DNA of 8,448 nucleotides from Prado023 sp036375875 (GTDB lineage Bacteria > Actinomycetota > Actinomycetes > S36-B12 > CAIYMF01), in the NCBI GenBank assembly GCA_036375875.1, contig DASVBK010000062.1, forward strand, positions 1 to 8,448, given 5' to 3'. Below, piece by piece: positions 1 to 6,046 of this stretch (position 1 is the first letter of the stretch; every line of letters begins with the position of its first letter). Made by a program: the position numbers and the translations under genes. Under the pieces are notes generated by a model. It saw only the letters and a list, made by a program, of their open reading frames with translations. It was not told the DNA's origin and did not search any database.

Positions 1-593
1 AGCCAGCCGCCCACCAGCGGACCGAGCGCGGCCATGCCGCCGATCGTCGAGCCCCACACCGCGAAGGCGATGGCGCGCTCGCGTCCCTGGAACACGGCGT
101 TCACCGTCGAGAGCGTCGCGGGCAGGATCATCGCCGCCCCGACGCCCTGCACGAACCGCGCCCCGATGAGCATCTGCCCGGTCGTGGCCAGGCCGGCAGC
201 GATGCTGGCCAGCGTGAACAGCGTGATGCCCACGAGGAACACGCGGCGCCGACCCGTCAGGTCGCCCACCTTGCCCACCGTGAGCAGCAGGGCGGCGAAG
301 ACCAACGAGTAGATCGCGTTCATCCACTCGGCCTGCGTCGCGGTGAGCTGCAGGTCCTCGATGATCACCGGCAGGGACACGTTCACGACGGTCGCGTCCA
401 TGATGATGATCGAGACGCCGAGGGCGACCGTTGCCAGCGCCCACCAACGGCGGGACGTGGTGGCAGCCGCCGGCCGGTCGGCCGCTGGCGCGGCGGGCGC
501 CGGGCCCGTGGGATCCGGGGCGGCGGGTGCCGGGCCTGTGGGATCCGGGGCGGCGGGTGCCGCGGGATCGGTGTGTGGGTCCGTGGGAGTCAT
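1..593 (-). CDS. MFS drug-efflux transporter, DHA2 (EmrB/QacA-like) family, N-terminal part
   Basis: This is the first ~197 residues of a proton-driven multidrug exporter of the cytoplasmic membrane; the gene continues past the left edge. The start is an ATG at 593-591, with a GAGGAA ribosome-binding site at 602-597. The first ~47 residues are a Pro/Ala-rich cytoplasmic tail built partly from a 10-residue repeat. TM1 follows and carries the MDATVVNVSLP signature at about residues 65-75 (D66). The MFS motif-A loop GKVGDLTGRRR lies at about 107-117, motif B (LIGARFVQG, R146) at about 142-150, and the antiporter motif C, with GxxxxGPxxGG spacing, at about 185-196. Motif C marks drug/H+ antiporters, and the order matches the 14-TM DHA2 family. 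The substrate cannot be read from the sequence. The gene is divergent from a TetR-type regulator, with an operator on its promoter, the usual arrangement for an inducible exporter. Family assignment is firm. Confidence 0.93.
   Translation of the reverse strand, partial: MTPTDPHTDPAAPAAPDPTGPAPAAPDPTGPAPAAPAADRPAAATTSRRWWALATVALGVSIIIMDATVVNVSLPVIIEDLQLTATQAEWMNAIYSLVFAALLLTVGKVGDLTGRRRVFLVGITLFTLASIAAGLATTGQMLIGARFVQGVGAAMILPATLSTVNAVFQGRERAIAFAVWGSTIGGMAALGPLVGGW
491..566. repeat. 30-bp in-frame tandem repeat in exporter N-terminus (about 2.5 copies)
   Basis: Copy 1 spans 491-520 and copy 2 spans 521-550; they differ at only two positions. A partial third copy runs from 551 to about 566. 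The unit length is a multiple of three, so on the minus strand it encodes the decapeptide APAAPDPTGP twice without breaking the frame. The repeat sits in the exporter's disordered N-terminal tail before TM1. Near identity of the copies points to a recent duplication and possible copy-number variation between strains. Confidence 0.9.
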
Positions 594-630
594 GGGTTCC
601 TCGATCGCTCTGCGCATCTTCTCGACGCGA

Positions 631-658
631 TGTCGGTATGATACCGACACGCTGTCGG
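631..658. promoter_or_regulatory. Probable TetR-family operator: 19-bp perfect palindrome plus third half-site
   Basis: Positions 631-649 read TGTCGGTATGATACCGACA, a perfect dyad of two 9-bp arms around a central G. A further TGTCGG at 653-658 pairs with CCGACA at 644-649 across CGC, forming a second, overlapping inverted repeat (6+3+6). The region therefore holds three half-sites in alternating orientation. It lies between a divergent exporter and a TetR-type gene and covers the -10 and spacer of the exporter promoter. The natural reading is that the neighbouring regulator binds here and represses the exporter, probably also itself. The dyads are seen directly; the binding protein is inferred. 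Confidence 0.85.
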
Positions 659-665
659 AATCCAA
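638..665 (-). promoter_or_regulatory. Candidate promoter of the MFS exporter
   Basis: Read on the minus strand, TTGGAT (665-660) stands 16 bp from TATCAT (643-638), which would start transcription near 631 and leave a leader of about 37 nt before the exporter ATG. The -10 lies inside the palindrome and the third half-site fills the spacer, so a bound repressor would block polymerase. The -35 matches the consensus only in its first three bases. On the plus strand the palindrome offers TATGAT (637-642) as a -10 for the regulator gene, but I see no good -35 for it. Confidence 0.5.
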
Positions 666-680
666 CCCCGACCGAGCCGT

Positions 681-689
681 GAGGAGGAG
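681..689 (+). promoter_or_regulatory. Strong ribosome-binding site fixing the TTG start of the TetR gene
   Basis: GAGGAGGAG ends 6 nt before the TTG at 696-698. This strong Shine-Dalgarno sequence at normal spacing supports the uncommon TTG start, and no ATG or GTG nearby fits the TetR N-terminus as well. Confidence 0.75.
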
Positions 690-695
690 TCCCCA

Positions 696-1277
696 TTGCC
701 ACGCATCGACGCGCCGACCGTGGCCGAGCACCACGCCCGGCGCCGCGCCGCGCTCGTGGCAGCCGCCGGGGACCTGCTCGCCACCGAGGGTGTCGAGGGG
801 GTGACCCTGGCCGCAGCGGGCGCCGCGGCGGGACTGGCGCGCTCCAGCGTCTACCAGTACTTCGACTCCGCCGGCTCGCTGCTCGCGGCCACGGTGGAGG
901 CGGCCCTCCCCCGGGCCACGGCGGAGCTTGCGGCGGCCGTGGCGCGGGCGGGAGCGCCGCTGGACCGTGTGGAGGCCTGGGTGCGCGCGTCGGTGGCAGG
1001 GGGGACCGATCCGGCGCATCGCTCCATGGCCGACCTCGGCGGCATGCAGCTGCCCGAGGCGTGCCGCGCTCGCCTCGCCGAGCTGCACGCCGCCCAGCAG
1101 GCGCCGCTCGAGGCGGCCCTCGCCGAGCACGGGGTCGCCGAACCGGCCCTCGTCGCAGAGCTGCTCAGTGGGCTCGTCCGGACGGCTGCCGCCAGCATCA
1201 ACGCCGGCGCCGACGCCGCCGCGGTCACCCAGCGGGCGGTCGCCCTCGTGCTGGGAGCGTGCGGGGCAACGGACTGA
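696..1277 (+). CDS. TetR/AcrR-family transcriptional regulator
   Basis: A 193-residue protein, typical TetR length, and probably the ligand-responsive repressor of the divergent MFS exporter. The N-terminal DNA-binding domain is recognisable. A first helix at about residues 14-30 (RRRAALVAAAGDLLATEG) leads into the helix-turn-helix at about 36-56, ending in the family hallmark SSVYQYFDSAGSLL, where the recognition helix precedes the Y-x-Y-F turn. The C-terminal ~120 residues are Ala/Leu-rich helices expected to form the ligand pocket and dimer interface; nothing there identifies the ligand. The gene starts at TTG, which may keep expression low. It is divergent from the exporter across 102 bp containing a clear dyad operator, and convergent with ccsB downstream. 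Family assignment is firm; target and autoregulation are inferred from position. Confidence 0.93.
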   Translation: MPRIDAPTVAEHHARRRAALVAAAGDLLATEGVEGVTLAAAGAAAGLARSSVYQYFDSAGSLLAATVEAALPRATAELAAAVARAGAPLDRVEAWVRASVAGGTDPAHRSMADLGGMQLPEACRARLAELHAAQQAPLEAALAEHGVAEPALVAELLSGLVRTAAASINAGADAAAVTQRAVALVLGACGATD

Positions 1278-1293
1278 TCGGAGCCCCGTGGCA

Positions 1294-1312
1294 CGGCGGG
1301 CACGAGCCGCCG
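1294..1312. terminator. Weak candidate hairpin between convergent tetR and ccsB
   Basis: CGGCGG (1294-1299) pairs with CCGCCG (1307-1312) around a 7-nt loop, 17 nt after the regulator's stop codon. It lies in the 74-bp gap where two convergent genes end, so it could act from either side. There is no T-run on either strand, and such stems arise easily in this base composition. Nothing else is recognisable in the gap. Confidence 0.25.
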
Positions 1313-1351
1313 CGCCGGCACCACCAGCCGTGCGCTGGAGCGGCCCGGCCC

Positions 1352-2488
1352 TCAGACCCCGGCGTACGAATGCAGGCCGGAGACGAACAGGTTGACGCCG
1401 AAGAAGTTGATGAGGAAGCTCGCGAAGCCGATCAGCGCGATCACCGCAGCCTTGCGCCCTCGCCACCCGGCCGTCGCCCGCGCGTGGAGGTACCCCGCGT
1501 AGATCAGCCATGTGATGAACGCCCAGGTCTCCTTCGGGTCCCAGCCCCAGTAGCGGCCCCACGCGTCCTCGGCCCAGATCGCACCGGCGATGACCGCGAA
1601 GGTCCACAGCGGGAACACGAACGCGTTCACGCGGTAGGCGAGGGTGTCCAGGGTCACCGCGTCCGGGATCCGCTCGGCGATCGCCCGGGAGAACCGGGCG
1701 TCCGCTCGGCGATCGGCCCGGTCGGCGATGAGGTAGAGCACCGTGGCGGCCGCCCCGACGGTGAACGCTCCCCCGGAGATGATGGCCGCCGAGACGTGGA
1801 TCACCAGCCAGTACGAGTGCAGCGCCGGGACGAGCTGCGGGCTGTCGTTGTACAGCAGCAGCACCGCAACGCCCAGCGTGATGAGGCTGGCCATCGTGAC
1901 GAGCAGCCCCAGCCACCGCACGTCACGGCGCAACGAGACGCCGAGGAACACCCCGGTGATCGCCAGCGCCGAGGCCAGCGAGTACTCGTACATGTTGCCC
2001 CACGGCGCCCGGCCGGCCCACAGCCCGCGCGTCACCAGCCCGGCGAGCAGCAGGGCGCACGCCAGCCAGGTCAGCGACATCGCGATGTTGGACGCGCGTC
2101 GCCCGGGTGGCAGCGCTTGGGCTGCCCCGGAGCGGTCCGTGCGGCCGCGCCGTCCCACACGCCGGGCCTCGGCGGCCATCTCGGCCTCGAGCTGGGCCGA
2201 GCGCGCCCGCGCCTCGGCGCGAGCACGGGCCGCGGCATCGGCGGGGGACGCGGCGCTGGGCAGGGGGTCGCCGGGGCCGTCTGCGGTCCGCGCGGCGGTA
2301 CCGGCAGCGACACCGGTGGCGCCGCTGAGCACCTCCACCGGCTCGACGCCCAGGTCGGCGTCGGAGGTCGCACCCTCAGCCGTGGCGGTGCGGCTCGCCG
2401 CGAACGACACCGCGAACGAGATGAAGGCCAGGGCGTACATCGCCATGGCGGCGTACACGAACAGGTTGCTCCACTGCGCCAGGCTCAC
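1352..2488 (-). CDS. ccsB: Cytochrome c biogenesis protein CcsB (CcsA/ResC-type heme ligation protein)
   Basis: This polytopic membrane protein is one half of the System II cytochrome c synthase, which with ResB exports heme and attaches it to CXXCH apocytochromes outside the membrane. At 378 residues it shows an N-terminal TM at about 8-31, then a long soluble linker at about 32-133, WGNMYEY at 163-169, and the tryptophan-rich WWD heme-handling motif at 310-325 (WGRYWGWDPKETWAFI). Histidines flanked by SY at 224 and 373 are likely the external heme ligands of this family. The linker is Ala/Arg/Glu-rich and may be a charged helix or coiled coil at about 82-118; it makes the protein longer than compact relatives. 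The GTG start overlaps the resB stop by 4 nt and has a strong GAGGAG site 5 nt upstream. It is the last gene of the operon. Confidence 0.95.
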   Translation of the reverse strand: MSLAQWSNLFVYAAMAMYALAFISFAVSFAASRTATAEGATSDADLGVEPVEVLSGATGVAAGTAARTADGPGDPLPSAASPADAAARARAEARARSAQLEAEMAAEARRVGRRGRTDRSGAAQALPPGRRASNIAMSLTWLACALLLAGLVTRGLWAGRAPWGNMYEYSLASALAITGVFLGVSLRRDVRWLGLLVTMASLITLGVAVLLLYNDSPQLVPALHSYWLVIHVSAAIISGGAFTVGAAATVLYLIADRADRRADARFSRAIAERIPDAVTLDTLAYRVNAFVFPLWTFAVIAGAIWAEDAWGRYWGWDPKETWAFITWLIYAGYLHARATAGWRGRKAAVIALIGFASFLINFFGVNLFVSGLHSYAGV

Positions 2489-4449
2489 GACTGCTCCTCG
2501 GTGACCGGCCCGCCGAGGCGGGCCACCAGCTGCTGCACCTCGCCGATGACGTCGGCGCTCTCCGTGCGCGACAGGCCCCCGACCTGCACGCGGTAGACCG
2601 TAGCCGCCCCGCCCGAAGCCCTCCACGGCGGGACGGAACCTCCGTGGGGTCGCGCAGCGTCCGTACCAGCGCGGGGATTCTCCGGGGTGGGCGCCCCGTC
2701 GGGCGAGGCGGGGGTGCCCGCGCTCGTGGGCGCCCCGTCGGGCGAGGCGGGGACCTCCGCGCTCGTGGGCGACGCCGCGGTCGGCGCGGGGACCTCCGCG
2801 CTCGTGGGCGCGTCGGCCGCCGGGGCAGCCGGGGCCGGCCGCGCCGGGACCTCGTCCACCCGCACCCAGATCCGCCGGCGCTTCACGAACAGCGAGAGCA
2901 TCAGGCCCACGATCGCCAGCACCGCCCCGGCCAGCGCCAGGCCCTTGCCGGGGTCGTGCGAGATCGTGAACGACGCCCAGCGCTCCACCGCGACGAACTC
3001 CAGCGAGCCAGCGCCGTCGGGCAACTGCCAGGTCTGCCCGGGGACGAGGCCCTCGAGGCCCACCTGCTCGAGACCGGCGGTGTCGAGCTCGAACACGTTG
3101 CTCGGCATGCCGGTGTCGAGGCCGAGGTCGCCGGTGAACGCCGACGCGAACAGGCCCGGATTGTCCGGTGCCGGGAAGACCGAGTGGGGTCCCAGGTGCT
3201 GGTCGACGACGGCGGTCGGGGCGAAGATCGCCGTGATGCCCAGCTGCGGCGTGGCGTCCGGCGCCTTGAGCACGCCCGTGGAGGTGAAGCTGCCGTCCTG
3301 CGGCAGGAACACGACCGTGTCGTCGAAGACCACGGTGCCGGTCGAGTCGCGCAGCCGCAGGTGCGGGGCGTACCCGTGGCCGACGAGGAACACCTTGGCC
3401 CCGTCGAGGGTGAGCGGCTCGTTGACCGAGACCACCTTCGTCTGGCGGGACGCCCCGGGCTCGCCGGTGTAGTCGAGCGTGGCGGAGAACGAGCGCGGTG
3501 CGCCGCGCTGGGAGCCCTCCCGCTCGAACGTCGCCTCGAAGTCGGTGAGCGTGAAGGAGAACGGCGGCAGGTCCTCGGCGTCGGCCAGCCGGCCGGGGGC
3601 GAACGAGTCGTACTGGGTGAGGGTGTCGGAGAACCCGCTGCCCTCGCGCACGATCACGGTGCCCTTCCAGCCGAAGAGCGCGCCGAGTGCCACCCCGATG
3701 AGGATGAGCACCAGGGCGATGTGGAACAGCAGGTTGCCGGTCTCGCGTGCGAATCCCTTCTCGGCGGCCATCGAGCCCGTCGGGCCCTCGCCGTCGGGGC
3801 CCGGCGTGACCCGCCAGCGCTGGCCGAGCAGGGTGGCGGTGGCGGTGGCCAGGACGGAGGGATCGTCGGTCTGCCAGGTGCTCGCGCCAGCCAGCCGCGT
3901 GAGGCGCCGGGGCGCGGGCGGGGTCGGCTGGCGCATGGCGCGCCAGTGCGCCCCGATGCGCGGCAGCACGCAGCCGATCAGCGAGATGAACAGCAGGATG
4001 TAGATCGCCGAGAACCAGGGGGCGGTGAACACCTCGAAGAACCCGAAGCGGTCCAAGGTGGGACCCAGCCCGGCGTTGTCCGCCAGCCATGCGTTCACCG
4101 CCAGCGGGTCGGTGCCCCGCTGGGGCAGGACGCTGCCGGGGATCGCCGCCACCGCGAGCAGGAACAGCAGCACCAGGGCGGTGCGCATGCTGGTCAGCTG
4201 CCGCCAGGCCCAGCGCAGCCATCCGACAGGACCCAACCGGGGACCCATCCCGGTCGTGCGGCGCTTGCGCGAGGAGCCCCAGTCCGACCCGAGCACGACG
4301 GCGTCGGCGGGCAGGCCGTCGTGGCGCTGCGTGGGGTCCAGGGTGCGTGGATCCGTCTCGAGCCCGGAGCCGTCGGGCAGCCCCGCGGCGAGATCGACGC
4401 CCTCGGCGTCACCTGCGGCGCGGGGCGGGACGGTCGGACCGGCGGTCAC
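2485..4449 (-). CDS. resB: Cytochrome c biogenesis protein ResB (Ccs1)
   Basis: ResB is the partner of CcsB in the System II heme-lyase complex and probably binds apocytochrome and heme on the outer face. The protein has 654 residues. A ~75-residue Pro/Asp-rich cytoplasmic N-terminus precedes WLRWAWRQLTSMRTAL. TM1 lies at about 88-108, TM2 at about 145-165 (ending GCVLPRI), and TM3 at about 239-260, opening with the ETGNLLFH motif. A large extracytoplasmic domain runs from about 261 to 503 and includes GAKVFLVGHGYAP. TM4 lies at about 504-522, followed by KRRRIWVRV and a ~120-residue tail. The tail contains a 13-residue tandem repeat (about residues 549-588) and ends in a short, more ordinary helical segment. 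The GTG start shares GTGA with the ccdA stop, and I see no strong Shine-Dalgarno, which suggests translational coupling. M68 is an alternative start, less favoured because it would leave a gap after ccdA. Confidence 0.94.
   Translation of the reverse strand: MTAGPTVPPRAAGDAEGVDLAAGLPDGSGLETDPRTLDPTQRHDGLPADAVVLGSDWGSSRKRRTTGMGPRLGPVGWLRWAWRQLTSMRTALVLLFLLAVAAIPGSVLPQRGTDPLAVNAWLADNAGLGPTLDRFGFFEVFTAPWFSAIYILLFISLIGCVLPRIGAHWRAMRQPTPPAPRRLTRLAGASTWQTDDPSVLATATATLLGQRWRVTPGPDGEGPTGSMAAEKGFARETGNLLFHIALVLILIGVALGALFGWKGTVIVREGSGFSDTLTQYDSFAPGRLADAEDLPPFSFTLTDFEATFEREGSQRGAPRSFSATLDYTGEPGASRQTKVVSVNEPLTLDGAKVFLVGHGYAPHLRLRDSTGTVVFDDTVVFLPQDGSFTSTGVLKAPDATPQLGITAIFAPTAVVDQHLGPHSVFPAPDNPGLFASAFTGDLGLDTGMPSNVFELDTAGLEQVGLEGLVPGQTWQLPDGAGSLEFVAVERWASFTISHDPGKGLALAGAVLAIVGLMLSLFVKRRRIWVRVDEVPARPAPAAPAADAPTSAEVPAPTAASPTSAEVPASPDGAPTSAGTPASPDGAPTPENPRAGTDAARPHGGSVPPWRASGGAATVYRVQVGGLSRTESADVIGEVQQLVARLGGPVTEEQS
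2494..2499 (-). promoter_or_regulatory. Ribosome-binding site deciding the ccsB GTG start
   Basis: GAGGAG, read on the minus strand from 2499 to 2494, lies 5 nt before the GTG at 2488-2486. The reading frame is open for more than 550 further codons upstream, so this site and the 4-nt GTGA overlap with resB place the start. Confidence 0.75.
2687..2803. repeat. 39-bp tandem repeat in the ResB tail (three copies plus a fragment)
   Basis: Three contiguous 39-bp units lie at 2687-2725, 2726-2764 and 2765-2803, each beginning GTGGGCG and ending GCGCTC on the plus strand; a partial unit follows from 2804. Units 1 and 2 differ at four clustered positions, while unit 3 has diverged more in its middle. 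On the minus strand they encode 13-residue repeats of the type TSAEVPASPDGAP after the last ResB transmembrane segment. The length keeps the frame, so copy number can change without breaking the gene. Confidence 0.9.
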
Positions 4450-5426
4450 AGCGGCACCGTCCAGCCGGTCACCCAGCCGCGGGCCTCGTTCATGAGGCTG
4501 CCCCACAGGCCGGTCACCATCACCAGGCCGAGCGCCACCAGGCAGGCGCCGCCCACCACCTGGATCGCCCGGGCGTTGCGGCGCGCCCAGGCCAGCGCAC
4601 CGAGTCCGCGCTCCATGGCCAGGCCCACGAGGAGGAACGGCAGGCCCAGGCCCACGCAGTACGCCACCGAGAGCAGCGCCCCGCGGCCGGCCGAGGCCTC
4701 GGTGAACGCCAGGCCCTGGACCGCGGCGAGCGTCGGGCCGATGCAGGGCGTCCAGCCCAGGCCGAACAGGGCACCCAGCAGCGGCGCCCCCCACAGTCCG
4801 CGCGGCGGCCGGTGATGGATCCGGGCCTCACGCTGGAGCGCCGGGATGACCCCGAGGAAGCCCAGCCCGAGCACGATCACGACCACGCCGAGCACCCGGG
4901 TGATGAGGTCCTGATGGGTCAGCAGCGTCGCACCGAGGCCGCCGAACAGGGCGCCGTACGACACGAACACCGCGCTGAAGCCGGCGATGAACAGCAGCGT
5001 GCCGAGCACGATCCGGGCACGGGGGGGCGCAGGCGCAACCGCGCCAGCAGGACCTCCGCGTGGTGCGGGAGCCTCCACGTGCCTGCCGACGTCGTCCGAC
5101 GAACCGGTGGTCCTGGCACCGCCGCCCGCCGCGCGGGCCTCCCGACCCACGCCGCCGGCGGCGGCCGTCGACGCCCCCGCCCCAACCGGCTGCGGGACGG
5201 GGGTCGCCAGTCCCACCCCGGTCAGGCCGGTGACGTAGGACAGGTAGCCCGGCACCAGGGGCAACACGCACGGGCTTGCGAAGCTCAGCAGCCCGGCCAG
5301 CATGGCCAGGGGGATCGCGACCAGCAGGGAGCCCGACACCACGGTCTGGCCCACCCCAGCCGGCAGGGCGAGCAGGGCGCTGCCCATCACCTGGGACACC
5401 TCGGCCAGCCCGGTGGCACGCAGCAT
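4446..5426 (-). CDS. ccdA: CcdA-type transmembrane thiol-disulfide electron carrier
   Basis: CcdA moves reducing equivalents from cytoplasmic thioredoxin across the membrane to an external thioredoxin-like protein, here very likely the lipoprotein encoded just upstream. The protein has 326 residues. The two redox cysteines sit in the expected places: C53 in SFASPCVLPLVPGYLSYVTG and C228 in GLGWTPCIGPTL. About six hydrophobic segments are visible, at roughly 30-50, 138-162, 173-195, 212-235, 250-272 and 290-310, the usual CcdA/DsbD-beta fold. The loop between the first two is expanded to about 60 residues (76-137) of Ala, Gly and Pro, larger than in compact CcdA proteins. The ATG at 5426 overlaps the upstream stop by one base (TGATG). 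A GGAGG ten nt upstream lies within potential hairpins. The stop codon overlaps the resB start. Confidence 0.94.
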   Translation of the reverse strand: MLRATGLAEVSQVMGSALLALPAGVGQTVVSGSLLVAIPLAMLAGLLSFASPCVLPLVPGYLSYVTGLTGVGLATPVPQPVGAGASTAAAGGVGREARAAGGGARTTGSSDDVGRHVEAPAPRGGPAGAVAPAPPRARIVLGTLLFIAGFSAVFVSYGALFGGLGATLLTHQDLITRVLGVVVIVLGLGFLGVIPALQREARIHHRPPRGLWGAPLLGALFGLGWTPCIGPTLAAVQGLAFTEASAGRGALLSVAYCVGLGLPFLLVGLAMERGLGALAWARRNARAIQVVGGACLVALGLVMVTGLWGSLMNEARGWVTGWTVPL

Positions 5427-6046
5427 CAGGAGGCCGCCTCCGGGGAGGCGCCCTCGGCCTCGATGGGCTCGATGAGCCCGAGCAGCCGGGATCGGTCGAC
5501 CTCACCGATCGCCCGCGCCGCCACCCGGCCCGCTCGGTCGATCACCAGGGTCGACGGGATCGCGGCCGGGGGGAGCGTGTCGCGGAACAGCAGCTGCTTG
5601 GTGCCGTTGGTGTCGATGACGTTGTCGTAGGGCAGGCCGAAGCGCGAGACGAACGCGTTCGCCGGCGCCGCCGAGTCCCGGGTGTTCAGGCCCACGAACA
5701 CCACGCCGTCCTCGGCCTTCTCCGTGGCGACCGCCGCCAGGTCCGCTGCCTCGGCGCGGCACGGCGCGCACCACGAGGCCCACACGTTGAGCACCACCAC
5801 CGCGCCGCGGTGCTCGGCGAGGTCGAACTGGCCTCCAGCCAGCGTCTCCCCCGTGAACTGCGGCGCGGGCTTGCGGTCCGCCTCCGCGACGATCGTGGTC
5901 GACCCGTCGCCCGAGACGTAGCCCTGCGCAGCCACATCGCCACCGGCGACCCGCTCACCTGCCGAGACGTCCTGCGAGCAACCAGCCAGCACCGCACCGA
6001 CCGCCACGAGGGCAGCCGCGCGCAGCAGCAGGCGGGGCTGGGCCAT
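5426..6046 (-). CDS. TlpA/ResA-like thiol-disulfide oxidoreductase lipoprotein
   Basis: This membrane-anchored extracytoplasmic thioredoxin most likely reduces the CXXCH cysteines of apocytochrome c before heme attachment, receiving electrons from CcdA. The protein has 206 residues. A lipoprotein signal peptide (about residues 1-22) ends in the lipobox LAGC with C23 as lipid anchor. The TlpA-type thioredoxin domain covers about 60-195, with active site WCAPC (C93, C96) in VLNVWASWCAPCR and the cis-proline in AIPSTLVID (P165). I place the start at the ATG at 6046 because it begins the signal peptide, has AAGGGAG 4 nt upstream, and overlaps the phosphatase stop as TGATG; the frame extends further upstream but without signal-peptide logic. 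It plays the ResA role by context. A general disulfide-reductase function is also possible. Confidence 0.93.
   Translation of the reverse strand: MAQPRLLLRAAALVAVGAVLAGCSQDVSAGERVAGGDVAAQGYVSGDGSTTIVAEADRKPAPQFTGETLAGGQFDLAEHRGAVVVLNVWASWCAPCRAEAADLAAVATEKAEDGVVFVGLNTRDSAAPANAFVSRFGLPYDNVIDTNGTKQLLFRDTLPPAAIPSTLVIDRAGRVAARAIGEVDRSRLLGLIEPIEAEGASPEAAS
5429..5450 (-). promoter_or_regulatory. Alternative hairpins covering the ccdA ribosome-binding site
   Basis: On the minus strand the likely Shine-Dalgarno GGAGG lies at 5441-5437. It can pair with CCTCC at 5433-5429 (5-bp stem, 3-nt loop), or its region 5440-5435 can pair with CGCCTC at 5450-5445 (6-bp stem, 4-nt loop). The two stems are mutually exclusive, and both hide the site. 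Both lie within the last codons of the thioredoxin gene, so ribosomes finishing that gene would open them. Pairing is seen in the sequence; a coupling role is inferred and chance is possible at this GC content. Confidence 0.35.

Noticed and set aside
1278..1351. Small gene or RNA in the convergent gap
   Set aside because: Only 74 bp with one weak GC hairpin and no start, ribosome-binding site or RNA-like structure that stands out.
1061..2596. Long plus-strand open frame of 511 codons opposite ccsB
   Set aside because: It is Arg/Gly/Pro/His-rich without domain-like sequence, spans the end of the TetR gene and lies antisense to a clearly recognisable ccsB. It is an artefact of high GC.
2489..4222. 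Possible fusion extending CcsB upstream to about 956 residues
   Set aside because: The frame is open by chance through resB. The added sequence is Arg/Gly/Pro-rich nonsense, whereas the GTG at 2488 has a strong ribosome-binding site and begins a proper transmembrane segment.
4450..4794. Longer ResB start at 4794
   Set aside because: The extra residues are the out-of-frame complement of ccdA coding sequence. The GTG at 4449 coincides with the ccdA stop and is the sensible start.
2644..4815. Plus-strand open frame of 723 codons opposite resB and ccdA
   Set aside because: Composition is low-complexity Arg/Gly/Glu/His, there are no motifs or membrane segments, and the opposite strand encodes ResB with all expected features.
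4089..5630. Plus-strand open frame of 513 codons opposite ccdA and the thioredoxin gene
   Set aside because: It is antisense to CcdA and TlpA active-site sequences, with shadow-type Arg/Ala/Gly composition and no recognisable fold.
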